In this document: piece by piece, positions 1 to 8,601 of the stretch | Numbering within the stretch: position 1 is the first letter of the stretch | How the letters are laid out: every line of letters starts with the position of its first letter | Origin: Gordonia araii NBRC 100433 | GTDB taxonomy: Bacteria; Actinomycetota; Actinomycetes; Mycobacteriales; Mycobacteriaceae | Length of the DNA stretch: 64,000 nucleotides | Direction of reading: 5' to 3' | Assembly: GCF_000241265.1 (NCBI RefSeq) | Contig: NZ_BAEE01000064.1 | Span: forward strand, 124,001 to 188,000 | Made by a program: the position numbers and the translations under genes | Notes under the pieces: model-generated | Databases searched by the model: none | The model's input: the letters and a program-made list of their open reading frames with translations, nothing else | Told to the model about the DNA's origin: nothing

Positions 1-25
1 CGCGCCCCGACCGGCGCACGACTGA
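1..25 (+). CDS. C-terminal tail of an upstream gene, probably the partner TrkA protein (CeoB)
   Basis: Only about eight codons fall inside the window, ending at a TGA at positions 23-25, 19 bases before the next start. The assignment rests on context alone: in M. tuberculosis the gene next door begins right after ceoB (Rv2691), and the short same-strand spacing with an AGGAGG-type ribosome site fits a two-gene potassium-uptake operon. The reading frame itself cannot be verified from this fragment. Confidence 0.3.
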
Positions 26-44
26 GGCCGCAGGAGGTCCATCC

Positions 45-704
45 GTGAAAGTCGCGATCGCCGGTGCCGGCGCGGTCGGCCGTTCCATCGCCCGCGAACT
101 GCTGGCCAACAAGCATGCGGTGACCCTGTTCGAGCGGGAGCCGAGCAACGTCGAGCCCGACGCCGTCCCGGGTGCCGAATGGGTGACCGGCGACGCGTGT
201 GAACTCACCAACCTGGAGCGCGCCCAACTGCAGGACTACGACGTCATGGTGGCGGCGACCGGTGACGACAAGGCGAATGTCGTCGTCGCCCTGCTGGCGA
301 AGACCGAGTTCGCGGTCAACCGCGTCGTCGCCCGGGTCAACGATCCGCGCAACGAGTGGCTATTCGACGACGATTGGGGTGTCGACGTCGCGGTGTCCAC
401 CCCGCGCATCCTGGCCTCGTTGGTCGAGGAGGCGGTCAGCGTCGGCGACCTCGTGCGATTGATGACCTTCCGGCAGGGTCAAGCGAACCTGGTGGAGATG
501 ACGCTCCCGGACAACACTCCGCTCGCGGGTCGCCCGGTGGGCAAGCTCGGACTGCCACGCGATGTCGCCCTCGTCGCCGTTCTGCGCGGCAACCGGGTCA
601 TCGCGCCGCAGTCCGACGACTCGGTGGAGGGCGGGGACGAACTCGTGTTCGTCGCCCCCGAGGACGTCGAGGACGCCCTCAAGTCCGCGATGCACCTCGA
701 CTAG
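45..704 (+). CDS. ceoC: TrkA-family potassium uptake regulatory subunit (CeoC-like)
   Basis: A 219-residue cytosolic NAD(H)-binding regulatory subunit for Trk/Ktr-type potassium channels. The N-terminus has the Rossmann nucleotide loop GAGAVG at residues 7-12, followed by a TrkA-N domain to about residue 120 and a TrkA-C (RCK-C) domain over roughly 140-219, including a typical PVGKLGLPRDVALVAVLRG stretch. The GTG start is preceded by AGGAGGT. The neighbour order (DUF3159, OB-fold protein, hydrolase, DUF3710, dut) matches M. tuberculosis Rv2692 onward, which supports the symbol. Its last 26 bases overlap the 3' end of the convergent DUF3159 gene. Confidence 0.9.
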   Translation: MKVAIAGAGAVGRSIARELLANKHAVTLFEREPSNVEPDAVPGAEWVTGDACELTNLERAQLQDYDVMVAATGDDKANVVVALLAKTEFAVNRVVARVNDPRNEWLFDDDWGVDVAVSTPRILASLVEEAVSVGDLVRLMTFRQGQANLVEMTLPDNTPLAGRPVGKLGLPRDVALVAVLRGNRVIAPQSDDSVEGGDELVFVAPEDVEDALKSAMHLD

Positions 705-1380
705 CGAATCGGTCGGCGCGACGGACGAGCAGGACTGTCGCGACCACGGCGAGGATCGTCAGCGGCCATCCCATGCCGATGCGGGCGGCGGCCAGCAGGC
801 CGGTGTGGCCGGAGTCGTAGAGATTCGACTGCACGAGGTACCGCGCGATGAACACCGCCGCCCAAAGCGCCGTCGCCAGGTCGTAGGCGATCAGCGTCGG
901 GCGGTCGCGGCGCCACGCCGTGCCCGCCCCGTTCACCAGGTTCCAGACGACGCCGATCAGCGGCCATCGGACGATGATCGACAGCACCAGCAGGGCCGAA
1001 TACACCAGCATCGTCCAGATGCCGAACAGGAAATAGCCCTTCGCGTCGCCGGTCCGGTTGGCGATATAGGCGCAGATCGCGACGCCGAGGAACCCGGAGA
1101 TCGCCGGTGTGACGTCCTCGCGGCGGTAGAGGCGATAGCAGAGGATCGCGGTGGCCACGCCCAGCGCGGCGAAGATCGCTCCGCGCAACCCGAACCAGGC
1201 GTTCGCCGGGACGAAGACGACGATCGGCAGCGTCGAATAGACCAGACTGGACACGCCGCCCATCTGCTCGAGCAGGGTCTTGGGCTCTCGCGCGTTCTCC
1301 ACCTGCTCCGCCCGACCGGCGTCGTCCTGCGATTCCGGTTCGTCGCGGTCGCCGCCGGGGCGGGTGTGGGCCTCAGTCAC
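679..1380 (-). CDS. DUF3159 family integral membrane protein
   Basis: A 233-residue protein with a charged N-terminal tail of about 45 residues and then about six hydrophobic segments (for example around YSTLPIVVFVPANAW, GAIFAALGVATAILCY and FGIWTMLVYSALLVLSIIV), so it should sit in the cytoplasmic membrane. The sequence and position match the actinobacterial DUF3159 family (Rv2693c equivalent), whose function is not known. It overlaps the 3' end of the upstream OB-fold gene by 8 bases, so the two are probably translated from one message. It also overlaps ceoC tail-to-tail by 26 bases. Confidence 0.85.
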   Translation of the reverse strand: MTEAHTRPGGDRDEPESQDDAGRAEQVENAREPKTLLEQMGGVSSLVYSTLPIVVFVPANAWFGLRGAIFAALGVATAILCYRLYRREDVTPAISGFLGVAICAYIANRTGDAKGYFLFGIWTMLVYSALLVLSIIVRWPLIGVVWNLVNGAGTAWRRDRPTLIAYDLATALWAAVFIARYLVQSNLYDSGHTGLLAAARIGMGWPLTILAVVATVLLVRRADRFASRGASRT

Positions 1381-1741
1381 CGTCGAGGTCGTAGTACGGG
1401 TTGAAGATCACCTTGGTGCCGTCCTTCTCGCCGACGCGGCCCGACACCCACAGTTTGCGGCCCGGTTCGATTCCCGGGATCCGATTGCGCCCCAGCCATT
1501 TGAGGGTGACGATGTCGGTTCCGTCGAAGAACTCGGCCACCACCCCGGCCTTGGCGTTCTTGGAACAGGTCTGCACCGACCGCAGCTCGCCGAAGATGCG
1601 CACCTCCTCGCCTCGGGCGCATTCGGAGGCGCACTGGGCGCCGTGGGATCGCGACTCGTCGGCGATGTCGGCCGCGTCGGCGACCTCCAGATCTTCGACG
1701 AGCTTGCGCGTCATCCGCCGCAGATAGCCGGCTGTGGCCAT
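1373..1741 (-). CDS. OB-fold nucleic-acid-binding protein
   Basis: A 122-residue protein. The first 45 residues are helical and polar. The C-terminal part (VRIFGELRSVQT to VIFNPYYDLDGD) has the alternating strand pattern of an OB-fold, with the conserved phrase SGRVGEKDGTKVIFNPYYDL. It is the positional equivalent of Rv2694c. The ATG at 1741 is preferred over a GTG one codon upstream because GGAGG lies five bases before it. The gene is divergent from the hydrolase at 1813 and overlaps the DUF3159 gene, so it probably heads a two-gene operon. A nucleic-acid target cannot be read from the sequence. Confidence 0.8.
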   Translation of the reverse strand: MATAGYLRRMTRKLVEDLEVADAADIADESRSHGAQCASECARGEEVRIFGELRSVQTCSKNAKAGVVAEFFDGTDIVTLKWLGRNRIPGIEPGRKLWVSGRVGEKDGTKVIFNPYYDLDGD

Positions 1742-1812
1742 CACACCCTCCCGGGCAAGAGAAGTTGCTTACCGTTTCGCTGCCCAGGGTAGTCCTGGGG
1801 CAGGATCAAGTC

Positions 1813-2517
1813 ATGTCCAGCCCTTTGGTCGTGATGGCCGGCACCGGATCCGACGACGACTACGCCCGTCGCGCGTTCGGCCCCGCTGCGCAAGCGGCGC
1901 AGATCCCGCTGGTGGCGCTGCCGCCGGGCGCCGAACTCGTCGACGAGTACCTGCGGGCGCTCGACGAGCTCGCCGACCGCGACGGCCCGATCCTGGTCGG
2001 CGGCGTGTCGATCGGTGCCAGCGTCGCCACCCGGTGGGCGCTTCGCGCCGGGTCCCGCAGTTGTGCCGGAGTGTGGGCGGCCCTTCCGCCCTGGTCCGGG
2101 GAGCCGGCGGGCAGCGTGGCGGCGGCTTCGGCGAAGGCGACCGCCGACGCGCTGACGCGCGACGGGCTCACCGCCACCATCGACGCGATGGCCGCCTCCA
2201 GTCCGCCGTGGCTGGCCGCGGAGCTGACCCGCTCCTGGACCGCCCTCTACCCCGCACTCGTCGAGCAGTTGCGCGCGGCCGCGACCATGGTCGGCCCGAC
2301 ACCCGGGGAACTGGAACATCTCGCCGTGCCGCTGTCCGTGGTGGTCTCCGACGACGATCCTCTCCACCCCGCCGCGGTCGGCGAGGAGTGGGCGGCCGCC
2401 GCCCCGCGTTCGGCGCTGCGTCGCACCACCCTCGACGCCTGGGGACATGAGCCGGCGACGCTGGGGCGTCTGGCGGCGCAGGCCTGGACGCAAGCGCGAC
2501 AGTCCGAGTCGGTCTGA
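1813..2517 (+). CDS. alpha/beta-hydrolase-like protein (Rv2695 equivalent)
   Basis: A 234-residue protein starting at an ATG with GGCAGGA ahead of it. It begins with a strand-loop SSPLVVMAGTGSDDDYARRAF and contains GGVSIGAS at about residues 60-67, the nucleophile-elbow position (G-x-S-x-G). Late residues SDDDPLHP and AWGHEPAT fit the Asp and His of an alpha/beta-hydrolase triad. Its substrate is unknown. It occupies the Rv2695 position between the OB-fold and DUF3710 genes, and its TGA abuts the TGA of the convergent DUF3710 gene inside the hexamer TGATCA. Confidence 0.75.
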   Translation: MSSPLVVMAGTGSDDDYARRAFGPAAQAAQIPLVALPPGAELVDEYLRALDELADRDGPILVGGVSIGASVATRWALRAGSRSCAGVWAALPPWSGEPAGSVAAASAKATADALTRDGLTATIDAMAASSPPWLAAELTRSWTALYPALVEQLRAAATMVGPTPGELEHLAVPLSVVVSDDDPLHPAAVGEEWAAAAPRSALRRTTLDAWGHEPATLGRLAAQAWTQARQSESV

Positions 2518-3324
2518 TCAGCGACGGCGGCGCAACTGCTGCATCGCGGTGCCGCGCGAGACGCGGGACCGACGTGCCCCTTCCGGACCACCCGCGGGCG
2601 CGCCCGGCGCCGACTGACCACTCGCCTGCTCGCCGGGTTGCGGCTCGGCGAACCCGGGCTGGGCGTCGCTGACCAGCGGCTCTTGGGGAACACCGCCGTC
2701 GGCGAAATCCGGCGGCAGGTCGTCGAGCGCCAACTGTCCTTCATCGACCATCTGCTGCTGGGCCGCTCGGACCTGCTCGGCCAGCACGTCGGGGAGGATC
2801 AGCGGCAACGGCTCGCGCGGCGGATACGGGTCGTTCCCGCGGCGGACCACCGATTCCGCCAGCACCGCCCGGGCGAGCTGGGCGAGCTGCTCGGCCGTCT
2901 CCGGCGGACCGCTGGCAACGCACCGCACCATCCATCGAGGCCCGTCGACGCCGATGAACCGGTGGCATTCGTCACCGGGCACCTCGGCGAAAATCTCTCG
3001 CCCCCAGTGCCCGTTCTCGGTCCGCGCCTCGGCTCCTTCGGCCCGGATCGACTCGGCCAACTCCCCCACGACCTCGCGCCACTGTCCGGGTGACTTCGGC
3101 GCGGCGTAAGCCGCCACCGAGACACGGCCGACCGGCGTCAGCAGGTACACGGCCTCAGGCTGGTGGTCCACCGACATCTCGACGCTGACCTGTCCGCCCT
3201 CGACGACCGGGACCAGCACCGAACCGAGGTCGAGATGCGAGTTGGCCAGCTCGTCTGGGCTGTTCGCCAAATCGGCGAAATCGTACGGCCCGGCTGCCTC
3301 GCCGACCCTCGCCTGTCCTGCCAT
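2518..3324 (-). CDS. DUF3710 domain protein
   Basis: A 268-residue cytosolic protein of the actinobacterial DUF3710 family (Rv2696c equivalent). The recognisable core runs from GPYDFADL near the N-terminus through LDLGSVLVPVVEGGQVSVEM and PRWMVRCVASGPP to PLPLILPDVLAEQV. The last 70 residues are Pro/Gly/Ala-rich and end RRRR, which looks disordered. The ATG at 3324 has GCAGGAG at a good distance. An in-frame start 15 codons upstream would overlap the dut stop and lacks a site. It follows dut in the same direction (gap 41 bases). Function unknown. Confidence 0.85.
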   Translation of the reverse strand: MAGQARVGEAAGPYDFADLANSPDELANSHLDLGSVLVPVVEGGQVSVEMSVDHQPEAVYLLTPVGRVSVAAYAAPKSPGQWREVVGELAESIRAEGAEARTENGHWGREIFAEVPGDECHRFIGVDGPRWMVRCVASGPPETAEQLAQLARAVLAESVVRRGNDPYPPREPLPLILPDVLAEQVRAAQQQMVDEGQLALDDLPPDFADGGVPQEPLVSDAQPGFAEPQPGEQASGQSAPGAPAGGPEGARRSRVSRGTAMQQLRRRR

Positions 3325-3365
3325 GTCCCACTCCTGCCGTGCTGGTCTCACCGTGTCGCCGGATC

Positions 3366-3842
3366 TCACAGCGCCGCGTGGCCGCCGCTCGATCCGTAGC
3401 CGCCGGCTCCGCGACTCGTGTCGTCGAGTTCCTCGACCTCTTCGAGGTCGGGCAGTTCGACCCGTTGGACCACGAGCTGCGCGATCCGGTCGCCGCGCTT
3501 GATGACGACGGGCTCGTCGGTGTCGAGATTAATCAAACACACCTTGATCTCCCCGCGATATCCGGCGTCAATCGTTCCCGGCGTGTTGACGATGGACAGT
3601 CCGGCTCGCGCGGCCAGCCCGGATCGCGGGTGGATCAGCCCGACCGTGCCGAACGGCAGGGCAATCGCGACGCCGGTTCCGACCAGTTGCCGCCGCCCGG
3701 GGCGCAGCTCGGCATCGGTCGTCGAGTAGAGGTCGATTCCCGCGTCGCCGGGATGAGCTCGGGCCGGCAACGGCAGGTCCTTGTCGAGGCGGCGGATCCG
3801 CAGCGCGTCGACGGCGGGGGGTGACGGAATTCGATCGGACAC
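3366..3842 (-). CDS. dut: deoxyuridine 5'-triphosphate nucleotidohydrolase (dUTPase)
   Basis: A 158-residue trimeric dUTPase that hydrolyses dUTP to dUMP and pyrophosphate, keeping uracil out of DNA and feeding thymidylate synthesis. The family motifs are present in order: [10 protein letters not shown] (motif 1, residues 31-40), [11 protein letters not shown] (motif 2), [11 protein letters not shown] (motif 3), [10 protein letters not shown] (motif 4) and the C-terminal flap [10 protein letters not shown] (motif 5). The GTG start lies six bases after a minus-strand TAGTCT hexamer, so the transcript is probably leaderless. Its promoter is back-to-back with that of the DUF3093-PyrD gene. Confidence 0.97.
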   Translation of the reverse strand: MSDRIPSPPAVDALRIRRLDKDLPLPARAHPGDAGIDLYSTTDAELRPGRRQLVGTGVAIALPFGTVGLIHPRSGLAARAGLSIVNTPGTIDAGYRGEIKVCLINLDTDEPVVIKRGDRIAQLVVQRVELPDLEEVEELDDTSRGAGGYGSSGGHAAL

Positions 3843-3848
3843 ACCCGC

Positions 3849-3858
3849 AGACTACGCT
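3849..3858. promoter_or_regulatory. overlapping divergent -10 elements of dut and the DUF3093-PyrD gene
   Basis: Minus-strand TAGTCT (3849-3854) lies six bases upstream of the dut GTG. Plus-strand TACGCT (3853-3858) lies seven bases upstream of the GTG at 3866. The two hexamers share a TA step and only 23 bases separate the two start codons, so both messages are expected to begin at their start codons and the promoters should compete. Confidence 0.6.
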
Positions 3859-3865
3859 GAGCCGC

Positions 3866-5506
3866 GTGACTAGTGACGCCCAGACTGACCGATACGACGA
3901 ACGGTTGTGGGTGCCGCTCTGGTGGTGGTTGGCCGCCGCGGTGCTCACCGGAGTGCTCGGCTACGAGATTCGCCTCGGCGCACACGGTGCGGCGTGGAGC
4001 TGGTGGGTCTTCCCCGCGGTCGCCGCGCTCCTCGTCGCGGTACTCGTCTCGGTGAGCCGCCGGCGCATCCGCGTGACCGCCGATGGCGAGCTCCACGCCG
4101 GCGGGGCACGGCTGCCCGGCTCGGTGATCGGTCGGGGCGCGTCGGTGCCGCCCAGTGCCAAGAGCGCGGCCATGGGCCGGCAACTCGACCCCGCAGCCTT
4201 CCTGGTGCATCACAGCTGGGTCCGGCCGATGGTGCTGCTGGTTCTCGACGACCCCGACGACCCCACGCCCTATTGGCTGGTGTCGACCCGCCACCCGGAC
4301 AAACTCCTGTCCGCGCTGGGCGTCGCCGATGCCCGCCTCGCCGGAACTCCGGAGTCCCCCGCCCCGGTGGCACCGGAACGTTCGCTGGTGATCAGCGCCC
4401 TCGGCGCGGCGCTTTATCCGCCGTTGCGGTGGCTGATGTTCCGCCTGCCGGCCGAGACGGTGCACGGCATCGCATCGGGCGCGATCAGGCTCGTCGGCGC
4501 GCTTCCCGGCGCCGGCCGCCTCGTCGGCCGCGCCTTGACGGTCGACGACCCGATCCTGCGGCAAGAGGCGCTCGGCACGGTGTTCCCCGCTCCACTGGGG
4601 CTCGCCGCCGGATTCGACAAGAGCGCCGCAGCCGTGCGCTCGTGGGGCCCGATGGGATTCGGCTACGCCGAGATCGGCACCATCACCGGACAGGCCCAGC
4701 CGGGCAATCCCAAACCCCGGCTGTTCCGGCTGACGGCCGACCGCGCCCTGATCAACCGCATGGGCTTCAACAACCCCGGCGCGGACGCCACGGCGACCCG
4801 ATTGGGCAAGGCGTTGCGGTCGTCGCGCGGCCATGCGGTGCCCATCGGCGCCAACATCGGAAAGACCAAGGCGGTCGAGTTGTCCGCCGCCGCCGACGAC
4901 TACACCCACAGCGCGACACGACTCGGCCCGCTCGCCGACTTCGTCGTGGTCAACGTCAGTTCGCCGAACACACCTGGATTGCGCGACTTGCAAGCGGTCG
5001 AACAACTGCGACCGATCCTCGCCGCCGTGCGAGCGGCCACCGATCGGCCGGTTCTGGTGAAGATAGCCCCCGACCTGGCCGACGACGACGTGGATGCCGT
5101 CGCCGATCTGGCGGTCGAGACCGGATTGGCCGGCATCGTCGCCACGAACACGACCATTTCCCGGGCCGGGCTGCGATCGTCGCCGGAGCAAGTGTCCAAA
5201 GCCGGGGACGGCGGGCTTTCCGGCCCACCCGTCGCCGACCGCTCGCTGGCCGTCCTCCGCCGGCTGTACGCGCGCGTCGGCGACGACCTGCTCCTGGTCA
5301 GCGCGGGTGGCATCGAGACTGCCGACGACGCGTGGGAGCGCATCCTCGCCGGCGCCACGCTCCTGCAGGGCTACACCGGCTTCATCTACGGCGGCCCCCT
5401 GTACGCGAAGGACATTCACGCCGGACTGGCCGCCAAGGTGCGCGGCGCCGGCTTCGCCTCGATAGCCGAGGCGGTCGGTGCCGGACACCGCACCGCCGCG
5501 GGCTGA
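3866..5506 (+). CDS. pyrD: DUF3093 membrane domain fused to quinone-dependent dihydroorotate dehydrogenase
   Basis: One open frame of 546 codons. Residues 1-158 are a complete DUF3093 protein (two hydrophobic helices at about 10-30 and 40-60, then the [13 protein letters not shown] and [12 protein letters not shown] region). Residues about 175-546 are a class 2 dihydroorotate dehydrogenase, which oxidises dihydroorotate to orotate with quinone in pyrimidine synthesis. It shows [27 protein letters not shown], the catalytic-serine region [13 protein letters not shown] and the FMN-phosphate loop SAGGI. There is no stop between the two parts. A possible internal GTG at 4388, with weak GGAA ahead, could also give PyrD alone. 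The start at 3866 is leaderless (TACGCT at 3853). Confidence 0.85.
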   Translation: MTSDAQTDRYDERLWVPLWWWLAAAVLTGVLGYEIRLGAHGAAWSWWVFPAVAALLVAVLVSVSRRRIRVTADGELHAGGARLPGSVIGRGASVPPSAKSAAMGRQLDPAAFLVHHSWVRPMVLLVLDDPDDPTPYWLVSTRHPDKLLSALGVADARLAGTPESPAPVAPERSLVISALGAALYPPLRWLMFRLPAETVHGIASGAIRLVGALPGAGRLVGRALTVDDPILRQEALGTVFPAPLGLAAGFDKSAAAVRSWGPMGFGYAEIGTITGQAQPGNPKPRLFRLTADRALINRMGFNNPGADATATRLGKALRSSRGHAVPIGANIGKTKAVELSAAADDYTHSATRLGPLADFVVVNVSSPNTPGLRDLQAVEQLRPILAAVRAATDRPVLVKIAPDLADDDVDAVADLAVETGLAGIVATNTTISRAGLRSSPEQVSKAGDGGLSGPPVADRSLAVLRRLYARVGDDLLLVSAGGIETADDAWERILAGATLLQGYTGFIYGGPLYAKDIHAGLAAKVRGAGFASIAEAVGAGHRTAAG

Positions 5507-5518
5507 CGCCCCGAGCGG

Positions 5519-6061
5519 CTAGGCCTTCTGCTCGTAGGTGCCGACGACGACGGCGCGCGCGATCGCGTGGGAGAACAGGTTGAAGCCGAGGTAGGCAGGC
5601 GTGGCGCCGTCGGGCAGGCCGAGCGATTCGACGTCGACGGCGTGGACGGCCACGAAGTAGCGGTGCGGGCCGTGTCCGGCGGGCGGGGCGGCGCCGATGT
5701 AGCGCTTGCCCGACGCGTCATTGGCCAAGGTGACCGCACCGTCGGGCAGCGACCCGGCCTCGCCGTCGCCGGCGCCGGCAGCCAGCGACGTGACCGACAC
5801 CGGGATGTCGGCCACCGCCCAGTGCCAGAAACCCGACGCGGTCGGCGCGTCCGGGTCGTAGACGGTGACGGCGAAGCTGCGCGTCTCCGGCGGGAAGCCC
5901 GACCAGCTCAGCTGCGGCGACACATCCTCACCGCCCGCACCCATGATCCCGCTCACCTGGGGAGTGGCCAGCGGGGCACCGTCGGTGACGTCGGCCGAGG
6001 TGAGCGTGAACCCCGGGAGCTGGGGCAAAGCGGCGTACGGGTCGTAGGACGAGTCGGGCAT
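5519..6061 (-). CDS. YbhB/YbcL family PEBP-like protein
   Basis: A 180-residue phosphatidylethanolamine-binding-protein fold. Visible family motifs are [15 protein letters not shown], the [19 protein letters not shown] signature (about residues 69-87) and [13 protein letters not shown]. No signal peptide is present, so it should be cytosolic. It is the positional equivalent of Rv2140c next to pyrD. It follows the M20 peptidase gene in the same direction with a three-base gap and has AAAGG before its ATG, so they are co-transcribed. The ligand is unknown. Confidence 0.92.
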   Translation of the reverse strand: MPDSSYDPYAALPQLPGFTLTSADVTDGAPLATPQVSGIMGAGGEDVSPQLSWSGFPPETRSFAVTVYDPDAPTASGFWHWAVADIPVSVTSLAAGAGDGEAGSLPDGAVTLANDASGKRYIGAAPPAGHGPHRYFVAVHAVDVESLGLPDGATPAYLGFNLFSHAIARAVVVGTYEQKA

Positions 6062-6064
6062 GGG

Positions 6065-7414
6065 TCACCTTTCGGTCGGTGCGCTGTGCAACAGGAAATG
6101 CTCGAAAACCTTGGTACCGAACAACACTGAATCCACCGGTACGCGTTCGTCAACCCCGTGGAACAAGGCGGCGAAGTCCAGTTCCGGCGGCAACTGCAAC
6201 GGGGAGAAGCCGAAGCACCGGATGCCGAGCTTGGCGAAGGCCTTGGCATCGGTGCCGCCGGACAGCATGTAGGGCACGGTCCGGCCGTCGGGGTCGTGCG
6301 CCAGGATCGCGTCGTTCATCGCATCGACCAGATGACCGTCGAAAGTCGTCTCGTAGGGCTCCAGGTGCGTCACCCACTCCCGGGTGACGTTCGGGCCGAG
6401 CAACTCATCGATCTCGGCCTCGAAAGCCGCCTGGCGCCCGGGCAGCACCCGGCAGTCGATCACCGCCTCCGCGGTCTGCGGAATCACGTTGGCTTTGTAG
6501 CCGGCGTTCAGCATCGTGGGGTTGGCCGTGTCGCGCAGCGTGGCACCGATGATTCGCGCCAGACCGCCGAGCTTGAACAGCGCGGTCTCCAGGTCCGGCG
6601 TCTGCGCGCCGAGATCCAGCCCGGTCTCCTCGGCGGCGGCCGCCAGGAACTCGGTCACCGAATCGGAGAGGACCAGCGGGAACTGGTGGGCGCCGATGCG
6701 GGCCACCGCCGCCGCCAGCTCGGTCACCGCGTTGTCGGAGTGCAGGAACGAGCCGTGTCCGGCGGTGCCGGTCGCCCGCAGGCGCATCCACGACAGGCCC
6801 TTCTCGGCCGTTTCGACCAGGTACAGACGCCGCTGCCGGCCGTCGGGGCGATCGACGGTGAGCGAGAAGCCGCCGACCTCGCCGACCGCTTCGGTGATTC
6901 CCTCGAACAGGTCGGGGCGATGCTCGACGAGCCACTGCGACCCCCATTTGCCTCCGGCCTCCTCGTCGGCGAGGAAGGCGAACACGAGATCTCTGGGCGG
7001 GACGGTGCCCTCCCGCGCGAACTGGCGCGCCAGGGCCAGCGCCATTCCGGCCATGTCCTTCATGTCGACCGCGCCCCGGCCCCAGATGTACCCGTCGGCG
7101 ATCGCGCCCGAGAACGGATGCACCGCCCAGTCCTCGGCTTCGGCGGGCACGACGTCGAGGTGGCTGTGCACCAGCAGCGCACCGGCGCGGCTCTCGGGGT
7201 CGCCGGGAAGCCGGGCGAACACGTTGCCGCGACCGGGTTGCCCGGACTCGACGTAGGTGGTCTCATAACCCGCTTCGGCGAGTCGATCGGCCACCCAGCG
7301 CGCGCATTCCTCCTCGCCCTTGGTGGTCTCCGGCTCGCCGGTGTTGGAGGTGTCGAAGCGAATCAGTTGGGCGATCAGATCGACGACTTCGTCGAGTGCG
7401 CGGGAGGTAGTCAC
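6065..7414 (-). CDS. M20 family metallopeptidase (ArgE/DapE/CPG2 type)
   Basis: A 449-residue zinc-dependent peptidase or amidase. The metal ligands are in place: HSHLDVVP (His-x-Asp) near residue 87, GRGAVDMKDM with the bridging Asp near 120, the catalytic/ligand pair DEEAGG near 155, and a C-terminal GGTDAKAF with FSPL around 400. A dimerisation-domain insert lies at about 200-330. The preferred start is the GTG at 7414, six bases after the minus-strand hexamer CATAAT, rather than an upstream frame that runs toward the tRNA. It is equivalent to Rv2141c. The exact substrate cannot be told. Confidence 0.9.
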   Translation of the reverse strand: MTTSRALDEVVDLIAQLIRFDTSNTGEPETTKGEEECARWVADRLAEAGYETTYVESGQPGRGNVFARLPGDPESRAGALLVHSHLDVVPAEAEDWAVHPFSGAIADGYIWGRGAVDMKDMAGMALALARQFAREGTVPPRDLVFAFLADEEAGGKWGSQWLVEHRPDLFEGITEAVGEVGGFSLTVDRPDGRQRRLYLVETAEKGLSWMRLRATGTAGHGSFLHSDNAVTELAAAVARIGAHQFPLVLSDSVTEFLAAAAEETGLDLGAQTPDLETALFKLGGLARIIGATLRDTANPTMLNAGYKANVIPQTAEAVIDCRVLPGRQAAFEAEIDELLGPNVTREWVTHLEPYETTFDGHLVDAMNDAILAHDPDGRTVPYMLSGGTDAKAFAKLGIRCFGFSPLQLPPELDFAALFHGVDERVPVDSVLFGTKVFEHFLLHSAPTER

Positions 7415-7420
7415 GGTTCC

Positions 7421-7426
7421 ATTATG
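7421..7426 (-). promoter_or_regulatory. -10 element of the M20 peptidase-PEBP operon
   Basis: The minus strand reads CATAAT (five of six to TATAAT) six bases before the GTG at 7414, which predicts a leaderless transcript. Confidence 0.5.
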
Positions 7427-7474
7427 CGAATTTGGGTAAACGCCGCGTCCTCGGTTAGTGTTATCCGGCACCGA

Positions 7475-7560
7475 GTCCGAGTGGCGGAATGGCAGACGCG
7501 CTAGCTTGAGGTGCTAGTGCCCTATTAACGGGCGTGGGGGTTCAAGTCCCCCCTCGGACA
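7475..7560 (+). tRNA. tRNA-Leu (anticodon GAG)
   Basis: An 86-nt class II tRNA. The acceptor stem GTCCGAG (7475-7481) pairs with CTCGGAC (7553-7559), with discriminator A at 7560. The anticodon arm is CTAGC-TTGAGGT-GCTAG, giving GAG at positions 34-36. A long variable arm (TGCCC...GGGCG) and the T arm GGGGG-TTCAAGT-CCCCC follow. CCA is not encoded. It reads CUU and CUC leucine codons. A strong hairpin terminator follows nine bases downstream. Confidence 0.96.
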
Positions 7561-7568
7561 CCGAAGGA

Positions 7569-7598
7569 ATCCCCGACCGAATCCGGTCGGGGATTTTT
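7569..7598 (+). terminator. rho-independent terminator after tRNA-Leu
   Basis: A perfect 10-bp stem ATCCCCGACC (7569-7578) / GGTCGGGGAT (7585-7594) with a six-base loop GAATCC and a T5 run to 7598. It is the clearest intrinsic terminator in the window and separates the tRNA from the nucleoside hydrolase. Confidence 0.9.
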
Positions 7599-7605
7599 CA
7601 TCGGC

Positions 7606-7611
7606 TATGGT
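7606..7611 (+). promoter_or_regulatory. -10 element of the nucleoside hydrolase gene
   Basis: TATGGT ends six bases before the GTG at 7618 and directly follows the tRNA terminator, predicting a leaderless transcript. Confidence 0.5.
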
Positions 7612-7617
7612 CCGTTC

Positions 7618-8574
7618 GTGACCCGGCTGCTGCTCGACTGCGACACCGGCATCGACGACTCCCTGGCGCTGCTCTACCTGCTCGCCCGACCCGATGCCGA
7701 ACTCCTCGGGGTCGTGTCGACCGCCGGAAACGTGCCGACCGAGGTCGTCGTCGAGAACAATCTCGCCTGGCTCGGCTTGTGCGGACGATCGGACATCCCG
7801 GTCTTCCGGGGCGCGGCCGGCCCGCTCGCCATCCCGCTGCGCACCGCCGAAGACACGCACGGACCCCGCGGAGTCGGGTACGCGCAACTGCCGCCCGCCA
7901 CCGCATCCGCCGCGGACCTGGAAGGAGCTCACGCCTGGGTTCGCACGGCCGCGGCGCACGACGGCGACCTCGTCGGTCTCGTCGTCGGTCCGCTCACCAA
8001 CCTGGCGCTCGCCACTCGCCTCGACCCCGACCTTCCCACGCGACTCCGCCGCCTGGTCATCATGGGCGGGGCCTTCGGCGTCGCGGGCAACACGACGCCG
8101 GTCGCGGAGTGGAACATGGTGGTCGACCCCGAAGCCGCCGACGAAGTCTTCGCCGCCTTCGACCGCCCCGACGCCCCGTCGCCCGTCGTGTGCGGTCTGA
8201 ACATCACCGAACAGATGCGGTTCACCCCGGATCACCTCGCCGCGCTGCGCCGTCGCACCGGCGACGCTCCGCTCACCGCCCTCGTCGACGACGCGCTGCG
8301 CTTCTACTTCGAGTTCCACCGGTCGCAGGACGAGGGCTACCTGGCCTATCTGCACGACCCGTTCGCGGCCATGGTCGCACTCGACCCCGGCCGGGTCTCC
8401 TGCGAGGCCGCCCGCGTCGTCGTCGAGCTGACCGGCACTCACACCCGGGCGATGACCGTCGCCGACCGCCGCGGCATGATCGGCGCGCCGAACGCGTTCG
8501 TGGTGGCCGAGGCCGACACCGAGGCCATGCTCGACGAGTTGGTGGAGGTCCTCGCCCGTCTCGCGCGCGATTGA
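7618..8574 (+). CDS. inosine/uridine-preferring nucleoside hydrolase
   Basis: A 318-residue enzyme that cleaves the N-glycosidic bond of ribonucleosides to free base and ribose, for nucleoside salvage. It begins VTRLLLDCDTGIDD, whose D-x-D-x-x-x-D-D cluster binds calcium and ribose. Further hallmarks are GPLTNLALA, the RRLVIMGGAF strand and the WNMVVDPEAADEV ligand segment around residue 165. Late HDPFAAMVALDP carries the conserved His-Asp. The GTG at 7618 is chosen because it starts the conserved strand and lies six bases after a -10 hexamer. An in-frame extension upstream would run back into the tRNA. It converges with meaB. Confidence 0.93.
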   Translation: MTRLLLDCDTGIDDSLALLYLLARPDAELLGVVSTAGNVPTEVVVENNLAWLGLCGRSDIPVFRGAAGPLAIPLRTAEDTHGPRGVGYAQLPPATASAADLEGAHAWVRTAAAHDGDLVGLVVGPLTNLALATRLDPDLPTRLRRLVIMGGAFGVAGNTTPVAEWNMVVDPEAADEVFAAFDRPDAPSPVVCGLNITEQMRFTPDHLAALRRRTGDAPLTALVDDALRFYFEFHRSQDEGYLAYLHDPFAAMVALDPGRVSCEAARVVVELTGTHTRAMTVADRRGMIGAPNAFVVAEADTEAMLDELVEVLARLARD

Positions 8575-8601
8575 CGCGTGACCGGCGAGACGATGCCGGC
8601 T

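Noticed and set aside
3635..5488. Long open frame antisense to dut and pyrD (over 600 codons)
   Set aside because: It is the GC-rich shadow of the DUF3093-PyrD frame: no family similarity, Arg/Gly/Gln-rich composition, and no promoter or ribosome site.
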